64,000 nt of DNA from Turritopsis dohrnii (lineage: Eukaryota > Cnidaria > Hydrozoa > Anthoathecata > Oceaniidae). The stretch's first letter is position 1, and each line of letters opens with the position of its first letter. This document shows, in pieces, positions 1-11,397 of this stretch. The DNA is taken from positions 372,001 through 436,000 of the forward strand of contig BQMF02000036.1 of assembly GCA_027922465.2 (NCBI GenBank). Reading direction: 5' to 3'. Below the pieces are notes generated by a model that worked only from the letters and a program-made list of their open reading frames with translations, searched no databases and had not been told where the DNA came from. A program made the position numbers and the translations under genes.

Positions 1-1668
1 TAATGACGAACTCGAAGCTTTCTGTTCACGTGTGCAAAATCTTCGTTTTTTACCGACAGATTTTCGGTTTGTACCGATATGTTTCAGGAAGAAAAGAAAT
101 TGTAGTTTCGGACAATAATAGTTTTTTCCATATTTTGCATAAAAAGTGCTTGTTTTTCGGGGGGTTTTCAGACTTTTGTTTCAAATAATTACATGTTCTT
201 GGTTGTCCTCTCCCAGCTAATAATGTCTTATACGGATATCGTATATATATTCGATATACCCATATATCGAAAAGGCAAGAGACCCTGGGTTCGAGGTTGA
301 ACTTTGCACAATCGGTTTTGTTGTGTTCAATTTATTTATTTATTAATTAGTTTTCTTACTTATGTACCTTGTTTACTTAGGGTTGTCAATGTCAACCAAT
401 TCGTTTATTCGAACTGTCTCGCCAATCGTTGGTGGAATTTTATACACGTCATTTGGTTTTCCAGGGTTTGGGATGCTAGCGGAGTTTGTAAATGGGTTTT
501 TAACTTGTTATTTTTTTCTGTATGTCAACGGCTGTTTTTATTTGACAATTGAATCTTTATAATTTTTTTGATGACGTAATCACTTTTTCCGTTATATTTT
601 ACAGAACATTCATCTATTTATTTATTTATTTCTTCAAGTAATATTGTCGTATTTTTTTATGGATGAAAATTGTCAAAAAATTGCTAAAGAAATCCGAAAC
701 TTGTGTGTGTTGATCTTTTGTTGGATGCGATTCGGTGAAATGATATTGAAATAAAGAGCCTGGTCACTAAATTGGTTTTCGCTGAGTTCGCTGTGTAAAC
801 TTCAAGAGATTTTCTTGTCATCAATTTTAAGTGATTGCTCGATTTAGCAGAAAAAAAATTACTAGAAAAAAATTCCTTTCATCTGTTTATTTATGTAAAG
901 CTGTCTTGCTAAGTACTTTTAAGCACTTTAGAAGAAAGAAGTTTTAATTTAATTTATGTGTCGTCCAGGAATATCATAAATTCGAACAGTAATAGGAAAC
1001 TAAAAAACGATCAGCACTTTCGAACGAACTAAATCCTGTCGACTAAATAGAAAACCATGCCCGTTCATTTTGGTTGGTATCGAGGGGTTTCATGTTAGAA
1101 CGAAAATTCCACGTGTGGATTAGGCTTAATCATAGTTAACTATGTTTCATATAAACAAATAATGCAGACTTTTTTCAGCCGAATGCGTCGTTTTGAAAGT
1201 AATCTCTTTAAATTATTTCAAAATGCTTTCACACGAGGGTGAGGAGGTTAAATGAAAATTTCACTTTCGTTAAATTGTTTACACAAATAAGTAAATTTCA
1301 CTACTGCTCAAAGTCCTGTCATGAGATATGAAAGATGATATTAACCAAATTGAAACTTGTTTGAGTTATATAATTAAGTTTCAAGAATTTTATTCTCTAG
1401 TATATATATATTTCATATTTTTCATATTTTCAATTTTTCAGGTGATTTTGCAGAGATAACATTCACAAGATAAATTTCAAAATGGTACGGGGAATGCAAA
1501 AATCCAGGGAGATCGATGTGCACCGAAAATGGACGAGTTTCGTGTTTCGAGTGATATTATTAGACTCACATTACTGACACTAACACTATAGTCTGAACTT
1601 TTTCGTAAAAAACAACAACAAAACATTCTCTTTATTAAGTTTTCTTCAGTTTTTCACAAGTCGACAAA
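1..1668. other. Gene-free AT-rich stretch
   Basis: No convincing gene is seen. The short open frames here have no recognisable domain and biased low-complexity composition. Positions about 262-297 hold one arm of the fold-back repeat described at 37737-37823 (a GAGACCCTGGGTTCGAGG-type arm). Confidence 0.5.
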
Positions 1669-1794
1669 AGGGACTTTAAGATTTCACAACCGGAACGGGA
1701 ACGGGAACGCCGTTCCGTAGTTAGGTTCTCGTTCCGGTTATGTGTAATAACGGAGATTAAGAAAGTGCGCGACTTCATAATGGCGCATTAAGTT

Positions 1795-3547
1795 GTAAAC
1801 ACTAGCGGTTAAATCCTGATATTGCGGATGAATGAAATAACCATTTTTTCTTTTAATGACGTAAATAGTTATGCGCAAGGTAGGTCCAATGAACAACTAA
1901 CTTGCTTGATGTTTATAAAAAGTTGTTTATACAAACTTATATATAAATTTCTCTTCACATCACTTTGGTTTCCACAAGCTACCGTAAATCCTCTTACAAC
2001 TGCCAGGGCATTTATTCAATTTTTTGAAATCTAAGTGACGCTTGTTAGAGGGAGGCGTTGAAAGGTAATGGCGTTAATTAGAGGATAAACAGCAAAACAA
2101 CACCCGATCAATAACCGATTCTCTGCTTTTCAGTCACGCAAAGTGGTAGATGTGAGCTGTGTACGACGTGTGAAGCCATTGTATTGAGATCCAAATCGAA
2201 CGCGACATTTAGAGAAAATTATCTCGGTAACCAAATAGAGGGATCGCTGACGTCGTTTGGGATCCCCGCGATACAAGCGGGGGACGGGTCTGTGACGTCA
2301 TCAAAATCTTGACGATATCTCTGTAATGGTTGGTCGTAGCAAAACGATCCCATACATTTTTTGATCAGTTTTTCGAGCTTTACAACATGGGTAGACTTTC
2401 CGTTGTCACTTCCTTAAATTGATTCTTTTCGTGAACCCTTCGGGGGGCTGAACAACGCAGGCTGAACATGGCGGCGAGCAGCTTTCACAGTTCCACACGG
2501 TTGGAGGGCATTATTTTATTCCCACACATCTTTCCTAGAAAGACGAAGATATCACAGAAAAACATAGAATACATTTCTGATTATTATGTTTCCTTTTGTA
2601 AAACCTTACCAGAGATACCATTTTTCACAAACTTCACATTCAATCATGTTAATGTTTTTAACTTCAAAAAAATTTATTCACTAAATGAAAAAGAGATCAG
2701 AGAAGAATTAACTAAACATGATATGAGATCTCCTCAAAATATAGCGTTTGCAACATAAACGTGAAAGTTCATCAGGAGGCATAGAGAATGTATTATCCAG
2801 CATTCTGGAAAAATTGTTATGAAAAATCAATGACTTGAACTTATTGATGATCGCTATAGGAGATAACTTTCTGGAATTGAGTTTGGAGTTAACCTTCTGG
2901 AATTGAACCTATCAATATTTCCTAGATAGATAACTGCTCTTCTTATGTTCGACAGAAAATTTTGAACGGCTAAATGTGATGATAATTCCAGTTCTGCTCT
3001 CCATTGCAGCAAACAAACGGAATAAACATCTTTTTAAAATGATTGTACACATCTGGGTTGTACAGATTCGTGATTCAAAATTATCGATGAAACTCACTTA
3101 ATTGGATTAAATGGTCATAACAAAACTTTCTAGTATATCTTTAATTGAGTTTTGATTAAATCGTTTGTTTTTGGTCGTGGACACCATCATGCTAATAATG
3201 AATACAAAATATTTGTTATTCAAAAAATTGGGAAATGAATGAGTTCCTAAACCCTATTATTTATAACGATAAACAAATTGAACAAACTATTTACCTCTTG
3301 AACGCTTTTAATGAAACTTGTAAGTTTTTATTGTGTCATATTAAATAAAGATCTTCAGCGATATCTAAAAATCATCCAAGTACAAGACGTACTAGAAAAG
3401 GAGGAAAAAATTGTCGAAGGTCACGCAATCCCCGTACACGTGCGATAGTTGCTTAAAAGACATATGCGGAAACCTTCGCGATGTTCTTTTAAAGGATAGC
3501 ATTTTCATCCGCAATATCAGGATTTAACCGCTAGTTTGTAAACAAAC
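1795..3547. repeat. Internal inverted repeat nested in the Harbinger element
   Basis: Two arms of about 40 bp lie in inverted orientation at about 1797-1836 and 3503-3546, sharing CTAGCGGTTAAATCCTGATA and the following ATTGCGGATGAA. They lie inside the outer terminal repeats and enclose the 2468-2758 frame but not the transposase. They could be the ends of a second element nested in the first, or sub-terminal repeats of one element. Confidence 0.6.
2468..2758 (+). CDS. Hypothetical 96-residue frame inside the Harbinger element
   Basis: This open frame lies between the inverted repeats at about 1797-1836 and 3503-3546. The predicted product is mixed charged and aromatic, with a Lys/Glu-rich C-terminal third, and shows no motif I recognise. 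Autonomous Harbinger elements usually carry a second DNA-binding (Myb/SANT-like) protein, so this may be a remnant of it, but no Trp-spaced Myb pattern is visible. It could equally be a chance frame. Confidence 0.25.
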   Translation: MAASSFHSSTRLEGIILFPHIFPRKTKISQKNIEYISDYYVSFCKTLPEIPFFTNFTFNHVNVFNFKKIYSLNEKEIREELTKHDMRSPQNIAFAT

Positions 3548-3577
3548 TTAGAAGCGTGAAAGACTGAAATAGTAATA

Positions 3578-4141
3578 ATGGAGAAAAAAGAGTTTTTACA
3601 CCTTGCTCATTATGATAAAGTTATTGATGATGAAGAATTTTTATTACTTCTGGATTTAGAAAAATCCTCTAATCTGTATCTACCATACTGGAGGTATGAG
3701 AAGTTCAGCTTGAATAATCTAGCTGAAAATGAGTGTTTGGCTGAATTTCGCTTTAAAAAAGATGATATTCCAATTCTCAGAACAACCCTAGAAATTCCTG
3801 AGAGAATAATTTGCTACAATGGCACGAATGTGTGTGGCCTTGAGGCACTATGTGTTTTTTGAAAAGGTATGCATATCCCTGCAGATACTCATATGGTACT
3901 TAGGTTTGCTAGGCCTGTACCTGAACTTTGTATAATAAACAATCATATTCTCAACCTAATTTATGACCGATGGAGACATTTATTGAGTGATGTGATCAGC
4001 CCTGGCTATCAGAGGATTGTTTATAATGGGCACAAAAGAGTACATTCAATAAAGTTTCAATCAGTAGTAGCTCCTAATGGTCTAATTGCAAACTTATTTG
4101 GACCTGTAGAGGGTAAGCGCCACGACAGTGGAATGCTCGGT
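3578..4141 (+). pseudogene. Harbinger (DDE_Tnp_4-type) transposase, broken and truncated
   Basis: Harbinger transposases are DDE nucleases that cut and paste their element. The first part (3578-3862) holds the N-terminal region ending in a LEALCVF-like motif. After a stop at 3860-3862 the protein resumes with FARPVPELC, and at about 4011-4136 has the family hallmark YNGHKRVHSIKFQSVV followed by GLIANLFGPVEG and KRHDSGML, which includes the DDE-type Asp context. Between the halves (about 3855-3900) the family's expected residues appear in another frame, implying at least two small compensating indels. After HDSGML the homology stops abruptly and unrelated sequence leads into the right terminal repeat, so the C-terminal catalytic part is missing. 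It cannot encode an active enzyme. Confidence 0.8.
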
Positions 4142-4651
4142 GGTTTTTGCTCAGCAGTTTCAGCCATCTTTCTTCCTTGAGCGTTCACGTTTTCTCAGAA
4201 CTTCAAAATGTGTGATTTCACGTTCGGAACAAACAGAGCGAACTTCAAAATTTCATGGGAATCACCTCGCGCATGCGCAGTCAAACGATATTATGAAGTT
4301 CCCGTTCCCGTTTTCGAAATCTTAAAGTCCCTAAAACCAAATGAGCACGTTTCATCCATTTGAATTTCGTGCATTTATTGATTTAGATATTTCTCCAGTA
4401 ATTTTGATATTACATGATGTATAGAGCCCAAAAACTTGTTTAACAAGTCTCTTTTCAGTATATAACTCATAAATAGGTTTTGAGATATTTCGTTTTTAAA
4501 ATCTTATTTGATTTATGCAATGCATATTATGATGTAATAAGATAGTAGCTAACACACTTCTCATCATGAAAGGGAAGCTAGGTCAATGTGTTTACAGGTA
4601 GACTGGAGGTGATTCCACCAAGATATTGATTGATATGTAAATAAAATTAAA

Positions 4652-5319
4652 ACAGTTAGGCACAACTTCTAATTAAGCTATGAAGCATAATTTGGAGTTT
4701 CGCCTAATTTGGCTATCAATGCAAGTCTAATTAAGCTGTTAATAGCTTAATTAAGCGTATATATTCGCTTTTTCGATATTTTTACACTTTAAACGACCAA
4801 TTCGCATCATGATAAATTCATGTTATGATGGATATAGTTTCATTTTGGATCATCTGACCACGTTTGTAGAAAAATCTAACGGGGAAAAACGAGAATTTTC
4901 TTGAAAATGTTAAGCAGCTAACTAAGCGTATTTTTATGTACTTTGACTATTGCGATGAACGCAACCCAATATGTACTGCTACTAATTAGCAGTTTTCTAT
5001 ATTCGCCTAATTTGGCGAATCAACTACTATATAATTTGGAGACACACCGTTTAATTTGGCAGTGAATATGTCTATGCTGTTTTTTGACTTTCGGCTATAT
5101 ACGTAGAATTTTTCAATTTTTTTTGTCAAAACATTCTTGTAAACACTTCACAATTGAAAAGAGCGTGCGACCAGAAATTTTTCTATGTGTTTTTCATCTT
5201 TTAATTTTTTTTGCGCCTATTTAGGCGCTTTATGGCTTAATTAGACTGCTGACTTCTCCTAACCAGCGTCATCCTCTAAATTAAGCTTCATAGCTTAATT
5301 AGAAGTTGTGCCTAACTGT
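4652..5319. mobile_element. 668-bp MITE with about 35-bp terminal inverted repeats
   Basis: The left end at 4652-4686 (ACAGTTAGGCACAACTTC..., ending ATGAAGC) is matched by its reverse complement at 5285-5319. The interior has no open frame. It is filled with short words of two kinds, TAATTAAGC and CTAATTTGGC, repeated in both orientations (for example around 4703, 4727-4755, 5005-5025 and 5216-5240). This is the profile of a non-autonomous DNA transposon. No clear target duplication is seen. Confidence 0.8.
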
Positions 5320-6214
5320 AAAACCATATAAGCTAGTGTTTATATTAGGTTTACTTAGCCTAATGCCATGAAAGATGGCTGTGACGGAGTACATACTTCA
5401 TCATGTTTCAAAGTCTCATAGACAACTAACTATCTAATGCGTTATCAATAATTTTCTGCAAACAGCTTGGACAACTTCTACGATAAGCATATCATAAGCA
5501 TTAATTAGGATGAAATCGGAATTTTGCTTAAGCCTGATTCACACTTATGAAGCAGATGCAGACGCAAGTGAAGTAATAAGCATGTGCAGTACATCTTTTT
5601 TTATAGCAAAGTTTTAAAAATGTTCTGTACAAATACTTATACCAGATAGACTTCTCAAAAAAATATGTACAATTATAAATACAGATAATTTCTGTTTTCC
5701 AGAGTTTCCTGTGTACTCGCATTTTGATTAATGTTACCTACAATGAAACTATTTTTGTTTGTTTATTTGTTTGTTTGTTTGTTTTTTGGTTTGTTTGTGT
5801 GTTCCAACTAAATGATGACCGGATTTCACTGATGTAAGTATACCAGTGCACCAGCCTAAATCCGCCCCTGAAAAAACGTTAAGGTTTAGACTGTAATGTC
5901 AGATGATTATTATGTATATACAAGGTCAAAGTCAAATTTCAAACCGGTTTGTACATGATAGAAATGGCTTTCAGTTACGTCAACCTTTCAGTTTCGGATA
6001 AAACAATCGAAATGTCAATCATTTCTGTGGTATTCAAACATGTACACAGAACCTACCAAATAAAGTCAAAACTTTAACAGAACTGTTGATGAAAGAACAT
6101 TATCATGTCATAATTAATCATCAAGTCACAATAACAATGTTATTGTTACAAATACATTGTCAGCAAAACCAATGAAATGTTTTAAAATTGGATTATACTT
6201 ATTTATGCAAATTA
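5320..6214. other. Gene-free stretch with a GTTT-rich simple repeat
   Basis: No gene is seen. Positions about 5754-5803 form an imperfect (GTTT)n microsatellite. Confidence 0.5.
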
Positions 6215-6945
6215 ATGCAAGAAGGTGTGGAGATATTTATCATCTGTATTTATTTAGCTGGATCTTTTATCTGATGTGTCATTTTTTACGTGTGTTCTTT
6301 TGATAAGGTTATGCTGTGAATGTGTTACTGTTGGTAAAAAAGATATATCTATTTACGAAGAATTTATACTGAAAAAAAGAGTTTGTTTTTAAAGTTTGAA
6401 GAAGGTATTGACACCTCTATGGCATCTCACTGGAATGGATTAATATCTTGATTTTATCTTGGTGCTTCTTCTCTGTTTTAGTGATGGCACTGAATCAAAA
6501 TGAAAATGTTGTTGGTTGCAAACAAAGTAAGGAGCATTATAATATTATTGTGTATACAGTGTGTACAATATTGGAAAATAATTTTCAAGGAAAACAAACC
6601 AATCTAATAACCTGTGTGTTCATGGAAAAGGCATTTTCTTATATCAAGTATGGGGTCCAAATGAAAAGAAAAAATTTGTAAAACATTTGCATTCTTAATC
6701 GAGTGTTATATAAAAATTTAATTACATTTTTCCACCTTATTTTTTCAAAAAAACCTTTTTCATTTCTACATAATATATCAATTAGAAAATCTTGAAAAAC
6801 ATCTTTGAAATTTCTATTCCAACATTCTGAAACACACTGCATTATATCTGTTAGTTTCGTTCTTTTGCGAGTCATTTTGACAATATTGTAAGATGTTTTG
6901 ATAATAGACACAATAATAGCGCTTTCACTAGCTTTGCTATGTGTA
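6215..6945 (+). repeat. Dispersed repeat family A, copy 1
   Basis: This segment is closely related to 42084-42760 plus 43986-44150. Shared blocks include a TTAGCTGGATCTTT segment, GGTTATGCTGTGAATGTGTT, GAAGAAGGTATTGACACCT, and a short exon-like block at about 6471-6529 (CTGTTTTAGTGATGGCACTG then a GTTGTTGGTTGCAAACAAAG segment), ending with an ATTCTGAAACACAC block at about 6823. The exon-like block can be read as a short peptide (MALNQNENVVGCKQSK) bounded by a pyrimidine-AG and AAAGTAAGG, so it may be an exon of a captured or duplicated gene. No long protein is visible. Confidence 0.6.
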
Positions 6946-6989
6946 TTTGTGACTGTCCGAGAAAAAAAACATTCGATTTAGCGATATGC

Positions 6990-7095
6990 GCAAATTACCG
7001 GTAATTTTACCGGTAACTGAAAAGTTTTTTTTAGGGATTACCGGTAATTGTAGTACAGTAAATTTGCAGCTTTACCGTTAATTACCAGTAACGTA
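6990..7095. repeat. Cluster of ACCGGTAA palindromic words
   Basis: The self-complementary word ACCGGT, within TTACCGGTAA-like contexts, recurs at about 6997, 7009 and 7043, with degenerate versions at about 7073 and 7085. The stretch can fold on itself. Its function is unknown; it is likely a decayed fold-back repeat. Confidence 0.5.
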
Positions 7096-8655
7096 ATGTA
7101 ATGTAAAAAATTACCATGTTATATACTGGTAGCATCTCACACGTATGTAGCTTATCGAATAGCGATAACATGTTTTCGAAAATATTAATGTTTGTTTTTA
7201 TACTAATTTGTTCATTTTTGAGACCCAGTCAAGTCATAAATTAGCTAATCGTTGGTTGATCAAATGCGTTTCTTTCTGAATTTTTGTTTTTATTCTTCAT
7301 GGTGAAGTAATTGACGTTATTAAACTCTGAAACAAAACAAATCACCTGCTCATGGAATTAGACGGTTGAAAGAAAGGATGTGTCATAAGTTTAAATCTTC
7401 CATTTAAAAAGACTGTGTTATTCAATTATTATAATAGACAGGGAAATTATTCTAACAGCCCTTTGGTAACCTACACCTTTTTTTGTATAAACTAGAAGCC
7501 TCATGGCTTGAACAATTTCCGCATCAGGCCTAGAGGAAATTGCTTTAGCCTAGTTTTCAAGATATCTGAATGACTATCCATTCTTTTCTTGCTGCTTATG
7601 TGAGAACAGGTCTATCACTATTCGCAAAATATAACTTGTGGTTAACATGGAGAATAAAAAGATATTTGATAGAAGTGAACCAAAAAATTGTATTGCCCTC
7701 AACACTATTAAATCTTTTACAACCAAATGATTTAAAATAGGTTAAACTTTTTTGAACAAACTAAAGACCTGGTCTATTTATGATCAAATCTACAAAAGTG
7801 ACTGCCACTTTTAACATCAGGACCTTGCTGTTTGTGCAAACCTTCCAAATATTTCCAGAAATGTGAATTTGGTAACATATTTAAGTAAACATTACATGAA
7901 ATTGTTCATAACTTGGATTAGTAGGATCAGAAGAAACTTGGGCAATTCAAACTCAAGCTAAATAACATTCAGAACATTTACAGTTAACAAGATGTTACAA
8001 ACGTTCAAATACTCCCATTGATAATATAAATTGAATTCACAAATTATGTTAATGCGCTTCTCTACAAGTTACGACTACCCTCTAGATCTGCCACTGTCTG
8101 CATGTTACCACTTGAATCTTTTCATGGAGTTTATAAATAACACAAACGTACATGAAAAGACAAATGACACAACAAAACTTTGTCAGAATCCGTATTACAA
8201 ATCTCTCTTCAAACACGATATCTTGTGTCCTACAACATATTACAATCCAAATTTTCACAAGGCTTTAGTGATCTCATACGTAGGTTATATATATTGGTTG
8301 GATTCTAATCATCATCCAAAGTTTGTTTTCCTGACATATGTATTCCAAACTAAATCATTGTGCCTCCATCGATTTTCAGTGGAAATCTTGATTGTTTTGA
8401 ACAATGTCATCTTTTCCAATGTGAGTTTAACACTAATCAGTCCCACACAGTGATAACTTGACAGAGCATATTGTAAAGTGACTAATAATTTGATACTGTC
8501 TGGAATTCACCAAATTGTGTATGTGTTAATACTTTCGGTTTGTATCAGTGTGTAGACAGATTGGGTCAATTCTCTCCACGTGAAGTAATTTGTGCTTTAT
8601 GACAATTTCATTTGTTTACTTTTTTCAATATCTTCAACTTTCAGTGTAATATTTA
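7096..8655. other. Gene-poor stretch with a possible coding fragment on the minus strand
   Basis: The 140-codon plus-strand frame at 8031-8453 has no recognisable domain. On the minus strand about 7985-8080 can be read as EKRINIICEFNLYYQWEYLN, nearly the same peptide as at 30185-30245 on the plus strand, so this may be an old exon or transposon fragment. Nothing else is supported. Confidence 0.35.
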
Positions 8656-8887
8656 TTAAAGGAGTGGTATCGTCATTTCAAATTTTATGGCAAATTTTAG
8701 TTTAAAAAATGTATAGTTAACCTGCGTTAAAGCTTTTTCAAAAAACGTTTTACTTCCGAAGATATTGAGTTTTTAATTTTTTTATAAACCCCCGTCTTTT
8801 TTTCTGATGAAAAGCGTGTGACGTCATTGAAGAAGTTTCATTTATTTTTACTTGTTATGTCAGTGCAAAGGAGCGTATTAGTTTCTC

Positions 8888-9155
8888 ATGTTTTCAAAAG
8901 TCATGAGTGAGAATTCAAGTGAAGAGGAATCAGATGTTCTCAGCGAAGATGAAGAATGTAGCAATGAGTTTTATTCAAGGATTTCACAGAGAATTTTAGC
9001 GGTTTGAGCAATATAGTTTTGACCCTGCAAAGAACATGAAGAAGTCCGGATGATGATTTTGATGACGAAAATGCTTTACCAGAGAGGGTTGGCAGCAAAC
9101 ACTGATGCAAATGTGTTGCAAAGAAGTTTATGCGATCGAAGACGATAAATTTCAA
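8888..9155 (+). pseudogene. Acidic transposase N-terminus remnant
   Basis: A start at 8888 gives a short acidic peptide (MFSKVMSENSSEEESDVLSE) that stops at 9007. Beyond it, fragments in other frames (about 9078-9150, including CCKEVYAIEDDKF) resemble the Cys-rich CCxE block seen in THAP/Kolobok-family transposon proteins. Several frame changes are needed, so it is a pseudogene. The family call rests on my reading of short motifs. Confidence 0.4.
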
Positions 9156-9481
9156 AATAATTTTTTGTACAAATCAAAACGAAAAAAAAATACATGCAAA
9201 TTGAGTTGATCATTGATCGTACTAAAATTCATATATTGAAAGTTAACGTTTTTCCAATTTTCCGTTTTCCGTGCAGGAGTTCAAGAATCAATAGCTCATT
9301 CTATGAAAACAATAATGAAATAATCGGTGAAACGGAATAATATTCAAATGCCCAGTTCGAAGAGAAACACGAAAACAAAAATCGAAAAAAACACTTGCAC
9401 ACAGAAAGTAAAAGTTCACGTATGTATAATGAAAAATGTTGATAAAACATTAAAGTAAAACTCCTTATAACATGTTTACCA

Positions 9482-9673
9482 TCAAATTTCTTCCAAAACA
9501 TGATTCTTTAAAATATAAGTGACGTAAAGATGGAAGATTGGCCTCGCTTCAACTTTGAAATCCATATTTTTTTTAAATATGAATTTTAGGTAATCTAAAC
9601 AAACTAAAATGTTCTGTCCTTTGGTTGAGTCACTGTCACATCCCACAGCAGCACAAATAACCATGTTTTTCAT
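9482..9673 (-). pseudogene. THAP-like zinc-finger N-terminal fragment
   Basis: The minus-strand frame begins MKNMVICAAVGCDSDSTKGQ, matching the start of THAP domains (Cys, three to five residues, Cys, then a Ser/Lys-rich turn). THAP domains are C2CH zinc-dependent DNA-binding modules used by P-element- and Kolobok-type transposases. The later Cys and His ligands and the conserved Trp are not visible in frame, so it is truncated or broken. It lies inside the TTAA-flanked element on the strand opposite the acidic frame. Confidence 0.45.
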
Positions 9674-9955
9674 TAGACTTAAAAAAAATACTTAGTTATT
9701 GCTTGAATTTCAAAGAACACTCGCTCGATTTGAATGCAAAACATCGCATCAACACTGAATATAACTTCTTCAATGACGTCACATAATTATTACTAATTTA
9801 TTCAGCGTTTTAAGCCTATGTTTTAAAGTGGCATTTTATAGCGAAAAAAAGACTTTTTTTTTCCAAATTAAATTTATTTTGTAGTATCTACATTAAAACA
9901 AGGGATATACGAAGAAAAAAAATTTTTTCAAATTTTCATGACACCACTCCTTTAA

Positions 9956-10630
9956 ATAAAATGAACATGTTTCATGCATTTATTGATAAGACGTACCATT
10001 ACTGTTGATACTTTGATATTGAAAGATTTTTTCACAGCACAGTTTTGTTCAAATCAAATCTTCATCTTTTTTTTCAGGAATTTTTTACAAAGTCAGCTAA
10101 ACATCAATATTTCTTCTATATGGAATGTTCTCATGATAATATTTCGATTGCAATATTAAATAAAGACAGGAAAGAAGTCTTAAATTCTTCTTCAAAATCG
10201 GTTGGAAAACGTTTCACGTGCTCTCTGTGCATATTTTACGGACTTGATAATAGAAATTTTGAATTGGATTGAATTGGGCAGTTTTTAATATAACTAAGTA
10301 TTTCAAATGTATAAAAAAGTTAACATTTTTGCGAATTAATGTTGAAAGTGGCTTCTTTGTATTACATTCAGCATAGAGTTTTGGGTCTGTCATTTATTAT
10401 TCAGAATAAACAAACAATCCGAAATCCGAACGGACTTTCCGAAAACAGTAAAAAAGTGTTACATATACAGATAGATAGATAGAATGTGTAAACCAAACAA
10501 TTTCCTACGCTTAAAAGCGCGGAAATTGAATTACAGGTAACAGTCATTTGTGTATCAAAATCAACTTGTTACCCGATTCTCATATTCAGCTGAAAATAAA
10601 AGATACAACAGTTAGTTTGAAATTTCAGGC
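9956..10630. other. Gene-free stretch
   Basis: No domain is recognisable in the small frames at 9974-10272. A short GATA-type microsatellite lies at about 10468-10482. Confidence 0.4.
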
Positions 10631-11397
10631 TACTCTTCCCTGCCAAATAAAAGGGGGGGGGGGGGGGGGGGGGGGGGGGGGTGCGAATAAAAGGGGGGGT
10701 CTGACAATTTTTCAAAATACTAATAAACGGGGGGGTCCCAATAAAAGGGGGGGTCCGCAAAATTTGATATAAAGCTAAGATGCATGTTATTTTGTGTTTT
10801 AGCAATGATACATAAGAAAAACAAACCATACTTACTCAAAATTGCTATAACTAAGCCAATTTTCTCCCTTAATTTCTTTGTTTCTACAGTCCTATGTTGC
10901 GCATTGGCAAAGCAACGGCCACAGTGTCTAGAAAATCTTCAAATAAACTTCAAAGCTTCAAAACAACTGTTCAGAGGCTGTGTATTTGCAGGGGAAGTCT
11001 CCTTTTCAACAATCGTTTCCTGCACAAAATAAACTTTCTGTAAGCATGTTTGAAACAAAATGGAACTTTTAAAACAATACACAACTCGATATCTTACATT
11101 TGAATGAATGAAATATTCGAATCTTATAAAGTTTTTATTCAATAATCGAATTCCGTAAGAATTCGAAATAAAGTTCGAAATTAAGATCACGCAAACGCTT
11201 TCATATAAAAACGGAATAACTTTCTGTAAACTAATACTGTTATACTAAAACTAAAATTCTTTGATTTTATAAGTTTTATTTCTACGAAATCTTCAAAATT
11301 TAATAAGCGGGGGGGTCCTAATAAGGGTGGGGGGGTCCGACAAAAAATTCAAAAATTAACAAGCGGGGGGGGGACGCTTATTTGGCAGACAAGAGTA
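10631..11397. mobile_element. MITE with G-tract sub-terminal repeats
   Basis: Inverted ends TACTCTTCCCTGCCAAATAA (10631-10650) and its counterpart at 11378-11397 bound a 767-bp element. Inside each end are repeated units of the form AATAA(A/G)CGGGGGGGTCC: at the left near 10653-10681 (a run of 29 G), 10686-10700, 10724-10739 and 10740-10756, and at the right near 11302-11318, 11320-11338 and 11360-11373. The middle (about 10760-11290) has no convincing gene. This is a non-autonomous element with unusual G-rich sub-terminal repeats. Confidence 0.7.

Larger units (their letters stand above)
1669..4332 (+). mobile_element. Harbinger-like DNA transposon, degraded
   Basis: The two ends are inverted repeats: AGGGACTTTAAGATTTC at 1669-1685 and its reverse complement at about 4316-4332. 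Just inside each end is a second inverted motif built on CGGGAACGGGAAC (1692-1709 and about 4294-4310). Inside are a broken DDE transposase (3578-4141) and a small open frame (2468-2758). Flanking bases are A-rich on both sides (AAA/AAA), so a 3-bp target duplication is possible but not provable. The total of about 2.66 kb suits a PIF/Harbinger element. Confidence 0.75.
8656..9955. mobile_element. Kolobok-like (TTAA, THAP) DNA transposon, degraded
   Basis: Both ends carry TTAA followed by AGGAGTGGT in inverted orientation (8656-8668 and 9943-9955), so the target duplication is TTAA. A second matching inverted block, GTGACGTCATTGAAGAAGTT, lies about 160-190 bp inside each end (about 8818-8838 and 9763-9784). 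The interior holds an acidic N-terminus-like frame on plus (8888-9007) and a THAP-like start on minus (9482-9673). TTAA targets fit Kolobok or piggyBac; the THAP-like piece favours Kolobok. About 1.3 kb is too short for an intact autonomous copy. Confidence 0.65.

Noticed and set aside
262..300. tRNA-like B box (GGGTTCGAGGTT) suggesting a tRNA gene or SINE
   Set aside because: No A box, cloverleaf or acceptor stem can be formed; the segment is one arm of the fold-back repeat family.
10548..10829. Frames with poly-Gly or poly-Pro around the G tracts
   Set aside because: Created by the G-rich sub-terminal repeats of the MITE.
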